From: Pseudomonas iridis
Lineage (GTDB): Bacteria; Pseudomonadota; Gammaproteobacteria; Pseudomonadales; Pseudomonadaceae
Length of the DNA: 64,000 bases
Reading direction: 5' to 3'
Assembly (NCBI RefSeq): GCF_017980685.1
Contig: NZ_JACXXO010000010.1
Span: 62,001-126,000 of the forward strand
The position numbers and the translations under genes were made by a program. Below, in pieces: positions 51,889 to 60,693 of the stretch (positions are counted from its first letter, which is position 1; every line of letters starts with the position of its first letter). A model generated the notes under the pieces. It searched no databases, was not told the DNA's origin, and saw only the letters and a program-made list of their open reading frames with translations.

Positions 51889-52791
51889 ATGACCCTGCAG
51901 TACCCAACCATCGCCGATTGCGTCGGCAACACTCCGCTGGTGCGTTTGCAGCGCCTGCCCGGTGTCACCAGCAACACCTTATTGCTCAAGCTCGAAGGGA
52001 ATAACCCGGCGGGTTCGGTCAAGGACCGTCCGGCGCTGTCGATGATCACCCGTGCCGAGTTGCGCGGGCAGATTCACGCCGGCGATACGCTGATTGAAGC
52101 GACCTCGGGCAACACCGGAATTGCGTTGGCGATGGCCGCCGCGATCAAGGGTTACAAGATGATCCTGATCATGCCGGACAACTCGAGCGCCGAGCGCAAA
52201 GCGGCGATGACCGCTTATGGCGCCGAGCTGATTCTGGTCAGTCAGGAAGAGGGCATGGAAGGCGCTCGCGATCTCGCCCAACGCATGGAGGCCGAAGGTC
52301 GTGGCAAGGTGCTGGATCAGTTCGCCAATGGCGACAATCCTGAAGCGCATTACACCAGCACCGGCCCGGAGATCTGGCGTCAGACCGAGGGCACCATCAC
52401 TCACTTCGTCAGCTCGATGGGTACCACCGGCACCATCATGGGCGTCTCGCGCTACTTGAAAGAGCAGAGCGACAAGGTGCAGATCGTTGGTCTGCAACCA
52501 ATGGAAGGCTCGGCCATTCCGGGTATTCGCCGCTGGCCGCAGGAATACCTGCCGAAGATCTATCAGGCCGATCGCGTTGATCGCATTGTCGACATGGCGC
52601 AAAGCGAAGCCGAGGACGTCACCCGTCGTCTGGCCCGCGAAGAAGGCATCTTCTGCGGCGTGTCCTCGGGCGGTGCGGTAGCAGCGATGCTGCGTCTGTC
52701 CCGGGAAGTTGAAAACGCGGTGATCGTCGCGATCATCTGTGACCGTGGCGACCGTTATTTGTCGACCGGCATTTTCGACGCGCCCAACTGA
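51889..52791 (+). CDS. cysM: cysteine synthase B CysM
   Basis: A 300-residue PLP enzyme making cysteine from O-acetylserine and sulfide or thiosulfate. The PLP lysine is in NNPAGSVKDRPA (about residue 43), and the substrate loop is TSGNTG (about 70-75). GTTGTIMGVSRYLKE and SSGGAVAAML bind the phosphate. The start was chosen by family length. Its stop overlaps the rlmD start by 1 bp, so the genes are coupled. Confidence 0.94.
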   Translation: MTLQYPTIADCVGNTPLVRLQRLPGVTSNTLLLKLEGNNPAGSVKDRPALSMITRAELRGQIHAGDTLIEATSGNTGIALAMAAAIKGYKMILIMPDNSSAERKAAMTAYGAELILVSQEEGMEGARDLAQRMEAEGRGKVLDQFANGDNPEAHYTSTGPEIWRQTEGTITHFVSSMGTTGTIMGVSRYLKEQSDKVQIVGLQPMEGSAIPGIRRWPQEYLPKIYQADRVDRIVDMAQSEAEDVTRRLAREEGIFCGVSSGGAVAAMLRLSREVENAVIVAIICDRGDRYLSTGIFDAPN

Positions 52792-54191
52792 TGGCCAAGC
52801 AAGAGAGAGGCCTGCGCTTCCAGCCCACTGGCGGCAGCAAGACCCCGCAAATCCCGACTGGCAAGAAGCAGCGCTTGAACATCGAGCGCCTGGCGAATGA
52901 CGGGCGCGGTATCGCGTTTTTCGAAGGCCGTACCTGGTTCGTGCTCGGCGCGCTTGCCGGTGAAGAGGTCGAAGCGCGCGTGCTCGGCGCCCACGGCAAA
53001 GTGGTCGAGGCGCGCACCGAACGCGTGTTCAAGGCCAGCGAACTGCGCCGCCCGACGCCGTGTCAGCATGCCGGTCGCTGTGGTGGTTGCAGCGTTCAGC
53101 ACTTGCCCCACAGCGAACAGCTCGCCCTGAAACAGCGCATGCTCGCCGAGCAATTAACGAAGGTTGCCGGTGTCGAACCGCAAGAGTGGGCAGCACCGTT
53201 GACCGGCCCCGAGTTCGGCTATCGCCGTCGCGCCCGCGTCGCCGTACGCTGGGACATGAAGGCGAAGAAACTCGAAGTGGGTTTTCGCGCCGCCGGCAGT
53301 CAGGACATTGTCGGCATTAATGAATGCCCGGTGCTGGTACAGCCCTTGCAGCCGATCATGACCCGTTTGCCGGAGATGCTCCGTCGTTTGAGCAAGCCGC
53401 AAGCGTTGGGCCATGTCGAATTGTTTGCTGGTTCGTCGCTGGCAGTGTTGCTGCGGCACATGGCGCCGTTGTCCGAAGCAGATCTGACGATCCTCAAGGA
53501 CTTCTGCCAGTTTCATGAAGCGCAGTTGTGGTTGCACGGCGAAGACGGGCCGCAACCGGTCGATGCCACGCAGTCGCTCAGTTATCGCCTGGAGCAGTGG
53601 GATCTGGATCTGGCTTACCGGCCCGGGGATTTCATTCAGGTCAACGCGGGCGTCAACGAAGCGATGGTTGCGCAGGCACTGGACTGGCTGAAGCCGACCA
53701 GCGAAGAGCGCGTGCTGGACCTGTTCTGCGGGCTCGGCAACTTTGCTTTGCCACTGGCCAGAACGGTGCGCGAAGTGGTGGCGGTGGAGGGTGTGCAGAC
53801 CATGGTCGAACGTGCCGCTGCGAACGCCGCCAGTAACAATTTGCATAACACAAAGTTTTTTCAAGCCGATTTATCCCAGCCTTTGAGCCATGCTCAGTGG
53901 ATCGGCGATGGCTTTTCTGCGGTACTCTTGGACCCACCGCGTGACGGTGCTTTCGAGGTGGTGCGCAAGCTGGCGACCCTGGGTGCGAAGCGGTTGGTGT
54001 ATGTGTCGTGCAACCCTGCAACGCTGGCGCGCGACACGGTCGAATTGATCAAGCAGGGCTACCGGTTAAAACGTGCCGGGATTCTCGATATGTTTCCTCA
54101 GACGGCACATGTCGAGGCCATGGCGTTATTTGAAGCGAGCCAGGATGGCTCGTCTGATCCGTCTGGTCCGTCCGTACAGCGCTCGCTTTAG
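52791..54191 (+). CDS. rlmD: 23S rRNA (uracil-1939-C5)-methyltransferase RlmD
   Basis: A 466-residue RNA methyltransferase. A TRAM domain (about residues 20-80) is followed by the iron-sulfur cysteines in CQHAGRCGGC (about 91-100). The methyltransferase domain has DLFCGLGNFALPLA (SAM site), DPPRDGA and the catalytic SCNPATLARD. It follows cysM without a gap and is 76 bp upstream of relA, the order known in P. aeruginosa (PA0932-PA0934). Confidence 0.94.
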   Translation: MAKQERGLRFQPTGGSKTPQIPTGKKQRLNIERLANDGRGIAFFEGRTWFVLGALAGEEVEARVLGAHGKVVEARTERVFKASELRRPTPCQHAGRCGGCSVQHLPHSEQLALKQRMLAEQLTKVAGVEPQEWAAPLTGPEFGYRRRARVAVRWDMKAKKLEVGFRAAGSQDIVGINECPVLVQPLQPIMTRLPEMLRRLSKPQALGHVELFAGSSLAVLLRHMAPLSEADLTILKDFCQFHEAQLWLHGEDGPQPVDATQSLSYRLEQWDLDLAYRPGDFIQVNAGVNEAMVAQALDWLKPTSEERVLDLFCGLGNFALPLARTVREVVAVEGVQTMVERAAANAASNNLHNTKFFQADLSQPLSHAQWIGDGFSAVLLDPPRDGAFEVVRKLATLGAKRLVYVSCNPATLARDTVELIKQGYRLKRAGILDMFPQTAHVEAMALFEASQDGSSDPSGPSVQRSL

Positions 54192-54267
54192 CCCCACGAG
54201 TGCAAACGGGCAACGAAGGTCAGCGATTTGACGCATTGAATCTGCGTCGTAGGGAAGGTAAAGCAAG

Positions 54268-56511
54268 ATGGTACAGGTGAGAGCACACCAGCCGATCAAC
54301 ACTGACGGCAGTATCAATCTCGAGGCTTGGCTCGATCACGCGGTCAGTGTCGATCTGGCACTGGATCGCGAAGCCTTGAAAGAAGCCTGCGAGTTTGCTC
54401 GCGAGGCCGAACAACAGTCCAATGCTGCAAAAAACCTCTGGGCCGAGGGCTCCGGGAGTTTCAGAACCGGCCTTGAGATCGCCGAGATTCTCGCCGACCT
54501 CAAGCTTGATCAGGATTCGCTGGTCGCCGCGGTCCTGTACCGCGGTGTGCGCGAAGGCCAGATCGAATTCGCGGCGGTCAGCCAGCGCTTTGGTCCGGTG
54601 GTGGCCAAGCTGATCGACGGCGTGCAGCGCATGGCCGCGATCAGTGCCAGCCTCAGCCCGCGCCAGTCCATGGTCATGGGCACGCAAGGGCAGGTGGAAA
54701 ACCTGCGCAAGATGCTCGTCGCCATGGTCGACGACGTACGTGTTGCCCTGATCAAACTGGCCGAACGCACCTGCGCCATTCGTGCGGTGAAAACCGCCGA
54801 CGACGAGAAGCGTAACCGTGTCGCCCGGGAAGTCTTCGACATCTATGCGCCGCTCGCGCACCGGCTCGGCATCGGTCATATCAAATGGGAACTGGAGGAC
54901 TTGTCCTTCCGTTATCTGGAGCCTGATCAATACAAGCAGATCGCCAAGTTGCTCCATGAGCGACGGCTTGATCGCGAGCGTTTCATCGCCGACGTGATGA
55001 CCCAGCTCAAGGATGAATTGCAGGCCACCGGCGTCGACGCCGATATCAGCGGTCGGGCCAAACACATCTATTCGATCTGGCGCAAAATGCAGCGCAAGGG
55101 TCTCGAGTTCAGCCAGATCTACGACGTGCGTGCGGTGCGCGTGCTGGTCCCGGAAATGCGCGATTGCTATACCGCGCTGGGTATCGTCCACACACTGTGG
55201 CGGCACATCCCGAAAGAATTCGACGACTACATCGCCAACCCGAAGGAGAACGGCTACCGCTCTTTGCACACGGCCGTGATCGGCCCGGAAGGCAAAGTGC
55301 TGGAAGTGCAGATTCGTACGCACTCGATGCACGAAGAAGCCGAGCTCGGGGTTTGCGCGCACTGGCGTTACAAGGGCACTGACGTCAAATCCGGCTCCAA
55401 TCACTACGAAGAGAAAATTTCCTGGCTGCGTCAGGTGCTCGAGTGGCATGAAGAGCTGGGTGATATCGGTGGTCTTGCCGAACAGCTGCGCGTTGATATC
55501 GAGCCGGATCGGGTCTACATCTTCACGCCCGACGGTCACGCCATCGACTTGCCGAAAGGCGCAACACCGCTGGACTTCGCCTACCGCGTACACACCGAAA
55601 TCGGTCACAACTGCCGTGGCGCCAAGATCAACGGGCGCATCGTGCCGCTCAACTACAGCCTGCAGACCGGCGAGCAAGTCGAGATCATCACCAGCAAACA
55701 CGGCACTCCCAGCCGAGACTGGCTGAACTCGAACCTCGGTTACGTCACCACTTCGCGGGCGCGGGCGAAGATTGTTCACTGGTTCAAGTTGCAGGCCCGT
55801 GACCAGAACGTCGCCGCCGGTAAAACCCTGATCGAACGCGAGCTCACACGCCTCGGCTTGCCGGCGGTGGATTTCGACAAGTTGGCCGAGAAGGCCAACA
55901 TGAAAACCGCTGAAGACATGTTCGCCGCCCTCGGTGCCGGTGACCTGCGCCTGGCGCAACTGGTCAACCTGGCGCAGCAACTGGTCGAGCCGGAGCGCGG
56001 TAACGAACAGCTGGAACTGATCCCGCGCAAAGCGACTGGCTACAAGCCGGGCAAGCGCGGCGACATTCAGATTCAGGGCGTTGGTAACCTGATGACGCAA
56101 ATGGCCGGCTGCTGCCAGCCCTTGCCGGGCGATGCGATCGTCGGTTACATCACCCAGGGCCGTGGCGTGAGTATTCACCGCCAGGACTGCGCCTCGGTGC
56201 TGCAACTGGGCGGACGCGAGCCAGAGCGGATCATTCAGGTCAGTTGGGGGCCGGTACCGGTGCTCACTTATCCGGTGGACATCGTCATCCGCGCCTACGA
56301 CCGTTCGGGTCTGCTGCGTGACGTTTCGCAGGTGCTGCTCAACGAGCGGATCAACGTGTTGGCGGTCAACACCCGCTCGAACAAGGAAGACAACACTGCG
56401 CTGATGTCCCTGACCATCGAGATCCCGGGTCTGGATGCACTGGGGCGGTTACTGGGACGGATTTCGCAGTTGCCGAACATCATCGAGACACGGCGTAATC
56501 GCACCCCGTGA
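54268..56511 (+). CDS. relA: (p)ppGpp synthetase RelA
   Basis: A 747-residue ribosome-bound alarmone synthetase. The pseudo-hydrolase domain lacks the HD pair (YRGVREG in place of HDxxED). The synthetase domain has GRAKHIYSIWRKM, YDVRAVRV and ENGYRSLHTAV. TGS follows (about residues 405-470), then the helical, zinc-finger (GCCQPLPGD) and ACT domains. GGAAGG lies about 10 bp before the ATG. It senses uncharged tRNA at the ribosome. Confidence 0.95.
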   Translation: MVQVRAHQPINTDGSINLEAWLDHAVSVDLALDREALKEACEFAREAEQQSNAAKNLWAEGSGSFRTGLEIAEILADLKLDQDSLVAAVLYRGVREGQIEFAAVSQRFGPVVAKLIDGVQRMAAISASLSPRQSMVMGTQGQVENLRKMLVAMVDDVRVALIKLAERTCAIRAVKTADDEKRNRVAREVFDIYAPLAHRLGIGHIKWELEDLSFRYLEPDQYKQIAKLLHERRLDRERFIADVMTQLKDELQATGVDADISGRAKHIYSIWRKMQRKGLEFSQIYDVRAVRVLVPEMRDCYTALGIVHTLWRHIPKEFDDYIANPKENGYRSLHTAVIGPEGKVLEVQIRTHSMHEEAELGVCAHWRYKGTDVKSGSNHYEEKISWLRQVLEWHEELGDIGGLAEQLRVDIEPDRVYIFTPDGHAIDLPKGATPLDFAYRVHTEIGHNCRGAKINGRIVPLNYSLQTGEQVEIITSKHGTPSRDWLNSNLGYVTTSRARAKIVHWFKLQARDQNVAAGKTLIERELTRLGLPAVDFDKLAEKANMKTAEDMFAALGAGDLRLAQLVNLAQQLVEPERGNEQLELIPRKATGYKPGKRGDIQIQGVGNLMTQMAGCCQPLPGDAIVGYITQGRGVSIHRQDCASVLQLGGREPERIIQVSWGPVPVLTYPVDIVIRAYDRSGLLRDVSQVLLNERINVLAVNTRSNKEDNTALMSLTIEIPGLDALGRLLGRISQLPNIIETRRNRTP

Positions 56512-56527
56512 CGCAATTGATTGTTCC

Positions 56528-56617
56528 CTGTGGGAGCGAGCCTGCTCGCGAAGAGGGCGTGTCAGTCAACATCTTTGTTGCAGACACACCGCTTTCGCGA
56601 GCAGGCTCGCTCCCACA
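56528..56617. repeat. REP pair, family 1, between relA and mazG
   Basis: Inverted units lie at 56528-56552 and 56593-56617. They fill the 131-bp gap between two co-directional genes. Confidence 0.9.
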
Positions 56618-56642
56618 CGGGTTTTGTGGTGAGACAGAAAAC

Positions 56643-57479
56643 ATGATGTACAGCCTTGAAGACCTGCTCCATCTCATGAGCCGTCTGCGCGATCCGCAGT
56701 ACGGTTGCCCGTGGGACATCAAGCAAACCTACGCAACCATCGTCCCGCACACTCTAGAAGAAGCCTACGAAGTGGCCGACGCCATCGAGCGCGGCGATTT
56801 CGATCATTTGCAGGGCGAGCTTGGCGACCTGTTGTTTCAGGTTGTCTATTACAGCCAGTTGGCGCGCGAAGAAGGGCGCTTTGAGTTTGCCGGTGTGATC
56901 GACAGCATCACCCGCAAGCTGATCCGCCGTCATCCCCACGTTTTCCCCACCGGCGACCTGTACGCGCCGCTGGACGTGCCGCGTTTGAGTGAAGAGCAGG
57001 TCAAGCAGCGCTGGGAGGAAATCAAGGCCCAAGAGCGTGCCGAGAAATCCGCCGCGCCGCAGCAACTGTCACTGCTTGATGACGTACCGGCCACGTTGCC
57101 TGCATTGTCGCGCTCAGCCAAGCTGCAGAAGCGTGCGGGGCAGGTGGGGTTCGACTGGCCGGACGCTTTGCCGGTGTTCGACAAAGTGCGTGAAGAGCTC
57201 GATGAAGTGCTCGAGGCGATGTCCGAAAACGATCCCGCAGCGGTGGCTGATGAGATCGGTGATCTGCTGTTTTCCGTGGTCAATCTGGCCCGGCATCTGA
57301 AGGTTGACCCGGAAACTGCACTGCGTGGCGCCAACGGCAAGTTTGAAAGACGTTTCCGTTTTATCGAACAGGCATTGCGCGACACCCACCGTCCCATAGA
57401 AGATTGCACCCTCGAAGAGTTGGACGCCCTGTGGGGTGAAGCCAAACGTCAGGAAAAGAATTTGCCCAGCTGTGGCTGA
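56643..57479 (+). CDS. mazG: nucleoside triphosphate pyrophosphohydrolase MazG
   Basis: A 278-residue all-helical enzyme hydrolysing NTPs to NMP and PPi. Two MazG repeats (about residues 15-105 and 165-260) carry the EEAYE...ELGDLL and EELDE...EIGDLL metal sites. It lies downstream of relA, and MazG is known in E. coli to lower ppGpp. ATG at 56643 or 56646 is the start; the upstream frame is REP sequence. The ribosome-binding site is weak. Confidence 0.93.
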   Translation: MMYSLEDLLHLMSRLRDPQYGCPWDIKQTYATIVPHTLEEAYEVADAIERGDFDHLQGELGDLLFQVVYYSQLAREEGRFEFAGVIDSITRKLIRRHPHVFPTGDLYAPLDVPRLSEEQVKQRWEEIKAQERAEKSAAPQQLSLLDDVPATLPALSRSAKLQKRAGQVGFDWPDALPVFDKVREELDEVLEAMSENDPAAVADEIGDLLFSVVNLARHLKVDPETALRGANGKFERRFRFIEQALRDTHRPIEDCTLEELDALWGEAKRQEKNLPSCG

Positions 57480-57504
57480 GCAACTGCCCAAGTGAGTAAG
57501 CACC

Positions 57505-58047
57505 ATGAGTATTTCCCTTCGCGATCAGTTGCTCAAAGCAGGCCTGGTCAACCAAAAGCAGGCCAAGCAGGTCAGCAAGGACAAGCAGAAGCAGCAGCGT
57601 CTGGCCCACAAAGGTCAGATCGAGCTGGACGACTCCCAGCAGCGCGCCGCCCAGGAAGCCATGGCCGAGAAGGTCAAGCGCGACCAGGAGCTGAACCGTC
57701 AGCAGAAAGAGAAGGCCGAAGCCAAGGAGCGCGCCGCGCAGGTCAAGCAATTGATCGAAGTCTCGCGTCTGCCGAAGCTGACCACCGAGGACTACTACAA
57801 CTTCGTTGACGACAAGAAGGTCAAGCGCCTCTCGGTCAACACGCTGATGCGCAACAAGCTCAGCAGCGGTTCGCTGGCGATCGTGCATCATGCCGGCGGC
57901 TATGAAGTGATCCCGCGTGAAGCTGCCCTGAAGATCCAGGAGCGCGACCCACAGCGCATCGTGCAACTCAACGTGCAGACCGAAGAGGTCAACGCCGAGG
58001 ACGATCCGTACGCGGCCTATCAGATCCCCGACGATCTGATGTGGTAA
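57505..58047 (+). CDS. DUF2058 protein (YaiL-like)
   Basis: A 180-residue protein. The N-terminal half is a long charged helix rich in Lys, Gln and Glu (about residues 8-85), probably a coiled coil. The C-terminal half holds DYYNFVDDKKVKRLSVN and GGYEVIPREAALKIQERD. It resembles YaiL-type nucleoprotein or polysaccharide-associated proteins. It is 25 bp after mazG and may be co-transcribed. No function is assigned. Confidence 0.85.
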   Translation: MSISLRDQLLKAGLVNQKQAKQVSKDKQKQQRLAHKGQIELDDSQQRAAQEAMAEKVKRDQELNRQQKEKAEAKERAAQVKQLIEVSRLPKLTTEDYYNFVDDKKVKRLSVNTLMRNKLSSGSLAIVHHAGGYEVIPREAALKIQERDPQRIVQLNVQTEEVNAEDDPYAAYQIPDDLMW

Positions 58048-58064
58048 ATCGCCAAGCCGTAACA

Positions 58065-58100
58065 ACGACAAACCCCGCTGATCGCGGGGTTTGTCGTTTT
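58065..58100. terminator. bidirectional terminator after the DUF2058 gene
   Basis: The 14-bp perfect stem ACGACAAACCCCGC/GCGGGGTTTGTCGT is followed by T residues on plus. It lies between convergent genes. Confidence 0.85.
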
Positions 58101-58116
58101 CAATGCTGTGGTTGAT

Positions 58117-58305
58117 TCAGGCGGATCGTAAATCCCGTTGCTGCTCTTGCACTTCCAGTTCGGCCTTGTAGTTGTGGGCGTCAATCTCGTTGTGGAACAT
58201 CCCGACCAGCAAGTCTTGTTGATGCACATCCCAGATCCGGATACCGGCGGCTACGCCTTCATGGGACATGTGTGAATCGTCGCGTTCAGTTACTTTTACA
58301 GTCAT
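58117..58305 (-). CDS. small hypothetical protein
   Basis: A 62-residue hydrophilic protein with GGAG 8 bp before the start. The pattern IRIWDVHQQDLLVGMFHNEIDAHNYKAELE suggests a small alpha-beta fold. There is no signal or membrane segment. It stands alone on minus with the bidirectional terminator after it. A conserved Pseudomonas small protein is likely, but I cannot name it. Confidence 0.65.
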   Translation of the reverse strand: MTVKVTERDDSHMSHEGVAAGIRIWDVHQQDLLVGMFHNEIDAHNYKAELEVQEQQRDLRSA

Positions 58306-58513
58306 CTGCTAGCTCCAAATCTCAAGTTATCTGCAGCAAGGCGTGTGCAGGACTCTTTTATAGAATTTGTTAGGCAGCTAAGTAAACGGCTTATTCGCGT
58401 AAGGTGTTGTTGCGTTTTTTGCAACAGTGCTGCAGGCCGCTGAATCCGCGACATTCGGTCGCAGGGCGGTAAGTTTCATGACAGAAGTTTCATTTTCAGG
58501 GCATGCATTGAAC

Positions 58514-58609
58514 CCTGTGGGAGCTGGCTTGCCAGCGATGACGTCGGCACAGTAAGGATCTTCGTTACCTGACACTCCGCTATCGCTGGCAAGCCAGCTC
58601 CCACAGGGA
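58514..58609. repeat. REP pair, family 2
   Basis: Inverted units lie at 58514-58540 and 58582-58609, with a 41-bp loop. Confidence 0.9.
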
Positions 58610-58639
58610 TCATCGGTGTCCCGGTTATTTTGTTCAAAC

Positions 58640-58674
58640 GAAAAAAAACGCCCCGAACCAGTCGGGGCGTTTTT
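58640..58674 (-). terminator. intrinsic terminator of fabAB
   Basis: Read on minus, the stem AACGCCCCGA/TCGGGGCGTT is followed by a run of eight T, 25 bp after the fabB stop. Confidence 0.9.
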
Positions 58675-58698
58675 CATGTGTGGCTCAAGCCTTGGGAA

Positions 58699-59919
58699 TT
58701 ACTTGCCTTCCCAGCGCTTCATCACCAGCGTGGCGTTGGTGCCGCCGAAGCCGAAGCTGTTGCTCATCACGGTGTTGATGGTAGCGTTTTCGCGAGTCTT
58801 GGTCAGAATCGGCATGTCGGCCACTTCCGGGTCCAGTTCGTCGATGTTGGCGGAACCGGCAATGAAGTTGCCTTCCATCATCAGCATGCAATAGATCGCT
58901 TCGTGAACGCCGGCAGCGCCCAGGGAGTGACCGGACAGGCTCTTGGTCGAGCTGATCGCTGGAGCCTTGTCGCCGAACACTTCACGCACACCTTTCATTT
59001 CCGCGACGTCGCCGACCGGAGTCGAAGTGCCGTGGGTGTTCAGGTAGTCGATCGGGGTATCAACGGTGGACATCGCCATCTGCATGCAGCGGATCGCGCC
59101 TTCGCCACTTGGGGCAACCATGTCGTAGCCATCGGACGTCGCGCCGTAGCCAACGATTTCCGCGTAGATCTTCGCGCCACGAGCCAGAGCGTGTTCCAGC
59201 TCTTCAACCACGACCATACCGCCACCACCTGCGATGACGAAACCGTCACGGTCGGCGTCGTAGGCACGGGAGGCCTGTTCCGGGGTGTCGTTACGCTTGC
59301 TGGACAGGGCGCCCATCGCGTCGAACAGGAACGACTGGCTCCAATGCTCTTCTTCACCGCCACCGGCGAAGACGATGTCCTGCTTGCCCATCTGGATCTG
59401 TTCCATGGCGGTACCGATGCAGTGAGCACTGGTAGCGCAGGCAGAAGCGATGGAGTAGTTCAGGCCCTTGATCTTGAATGGCGTGGCCAGGCAAGCGGAA
59501 ACGGTGCTGCTCATGGTCCGCGTTACACGGTATGGGCCGACGCGCTTCACGCCTTTCTCGCGCAGGATGTCCAGCGCTTCCATCTGGTTCAGCGTGGAAG
59601 CACCGCCGGAGCCGGCGATCAGGCCGGTACGCGGGTTGGACACTTGCTCTTCGGTCAGGCCGGAGTCAGTGATCGCGTCTTTCATCGCCAGGTAGGCGTA
59701 AGCCGCGGCGTGGCCGACGAAGCGAAAGATCTTGCGATCGATCAGCTCTTCGAGGGGAAGGTCAATGGAGCCGGAAACCTGGCTACGCAGACCCATTTCG
59801 GCATATTCCGGGTTGAACCGGATGCCAGGGCGACTTGCACGCAGGTTAGCGGAGACGGTCTCTTTGTCATTGCCCAGGCAAGAAACGATACCCAGACCAG
59901 TGATAACGACGCGGCGCAT
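58699..59919 (-). CDS. fabB: 3-oxoacyl-ACP synthase I FabB
   Basis: A 406-residue condensing enzyme that extends unsaturated acyl chains. The catalytic Cys is in SIASACATSAHCIG (about residue 162), and the two His are in LNTHGTSTPVGD and KSLSGHSLGAAG. It works with FabA, whose gene ends 11 bp upstream. The length is that of E. coli FabB (406). Start 59919 begins MRRVVITGLG, as in homologues. Confidence 0.96.
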   Translation of the reverse strand: MRRVVITGLGIVSCLGNDKETVSANLRASRPGIRFNPEYAEMGLRSQVSGSIDLPLEELIDRKIFRFVGHAAAYAYLAMKDAITDSGLTEEQVSNPRTGLIAGSGGASTLNQMEALDILREKGVKRVGPYRVTRTMSSTVSACLATPFKIKGLNYSIASACATSAHCIGTAMEQIQMGKQDIVFAGGGEEEHWSQSFLFDAMGALSSKRNDTPEQASRAYDADRDGFVIAGGGGMVVVEELEHALARGAKIYAEIVGYGATSDGYDMVAPSGEGAIRCMQMAMSTVDTPIDYLNTHGTSTPVGDVAEMKGVREVFGDKAPAISSTKSLSGHSLGAAGVHEAIYCMLMMEGNFIAGSANIDELDPEVADMPILTKTRENATINTVMSNSFGFGGTNATLVMKRWEGK

Positions 59920-59930
59920 GCGGATAACCC

Positions 59931-60446
59931 TTAGAAGTTTTCAGTGGAGGTAAACACGCCGACCCGAAGGCCTTCGGCGGTGTAGATTTCGCGACCGTCC
60001 ACAGAGACCGAACCGTCAGCGATAGCCAGGTTCAGCTTGCCCTTGAGGACGCGCTTGATTTGAATGTTATAGGTGACTTTCTTGGCGGTCGGCAGAACCT
60101 GGCCGAAGAATTTCACTTCGCCCGAACCCAGCGCACGGCCGCGGCCCGGCAGACCTTGCCAGCCCAGGAAGAAGCCAACCAGTTGCCACATGGCGTCAAG
60201 GCCCAGGCAGCCCGGCATCACCGGATCGCCCTCGAAGTGGCAAGCGAAGAACCACAGGTCAGGGGTGATATCCAGCTCGGCGACCAATTCACCTTTGCCG
60301 TACTTGCCGCCTTCTTCGCTGATATGGGTGATGCGATCCACCATCAGCATGTTCGGGGCGGGCAGTTGCGCGTTACCTGGGCCGAACAGCTCACCGCGAC
60401 TGCAGCGCAGCAGGTCTTCCCGAGTAAAGGCGTTTTGTTTGGTCAT
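59931..60446 (-). CDS. fabA: 3-hydroxydecanoyl-ACP dehydratase/isomerase FabA
   Basis: A 171-residue hot-dog-fold enzyme that makes trans-2- and isomerises to cis-3-decenoyl-ACP, the entry to unsaturated fatty acids. The active His is in FACHFEGDPVMPG and the Asp in LGLDAMWQ, as in E. coli (H70, D84). GAGGAG lies 6 bp before the start. It is first in fabA-fabB, with a DesT-like operator about 130 bp upstream. Confidence 0.96.
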   Translation of the reverse strand: MTKQNAFTREDLLRCSRGELFGPGNAQLPAPNMLMVDRITHISEEGGKYGKGELVAELDITPDLWFFACHFEGDPVMPGCLGLDAMWQLVGFFLGWQGLPGRGRALGSGEVKFFGQVLPTAKKVTYNIQIKRVLKGKLNLAIADGSVSVDGREIYTAEGLRVGVFTSTENF

Positions 60447-60577
60447 GCGAGCTCCTCAATAATCCCATGCGGCAGGTGGGGCAAATCTTCCCGACCGTTC
60501 GAAGCATTCATGCCTCGAACCGGCAGCCTACTCATAGACTATTGCGTTGTGGTGAAAGTCACAGCACCAAGGACATG

Positions 60578-60595
60578 AATGTACACTTGTGCACT
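60578..60595. promoter_or_regulatory. DesT-like operator upstream of fabA
   Basis: On minus, AGTGCACAAGTGTACATT follows the pattern AGTG-N-AC-N4-GT-N-CACT with one mismatch. From memory, DesT of P. aeruginosa binds such a palindrome before desCB and fabAB and answers the saturated/unsaturated acyl-CoA balance. The site lies where the fabA promoter should be. Confidence 0.6.
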
Positions 60596-60693
60596 GAAAT
60601 TTTTAATCAAGCCTCTTTTGAGGCTCGTTCGGGTGCCTAAGACTGCCGCACTTTCGCTTTTCATGCCAGTCGCAGATGGTCGAAAAGCCGACA

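Larger units (their letters stand above)
58306..58698. other. gap before fabB with repeat and terminator
   Basis: About 390 bp without a gene. It holds a family 2 REP pair (58514-58609) and the fabB terminator, and no other pattern stands out. Confidence 0.6.

Noticed and set aside
54220..56205. A 661-codon minus-strand frame opposite relA
   Set aside because: It is an antisense shadow of relA, with biased composition and no domain.
60610..60625. Hairpin AGCCTC/GAGGCT considered as a terminator of the hybrid kinase or fabA leader
   Set aside because: No T run follows on either strand, and it lies upstream of fabA and beyond the kinase stop only by orientation; the role is unclear.
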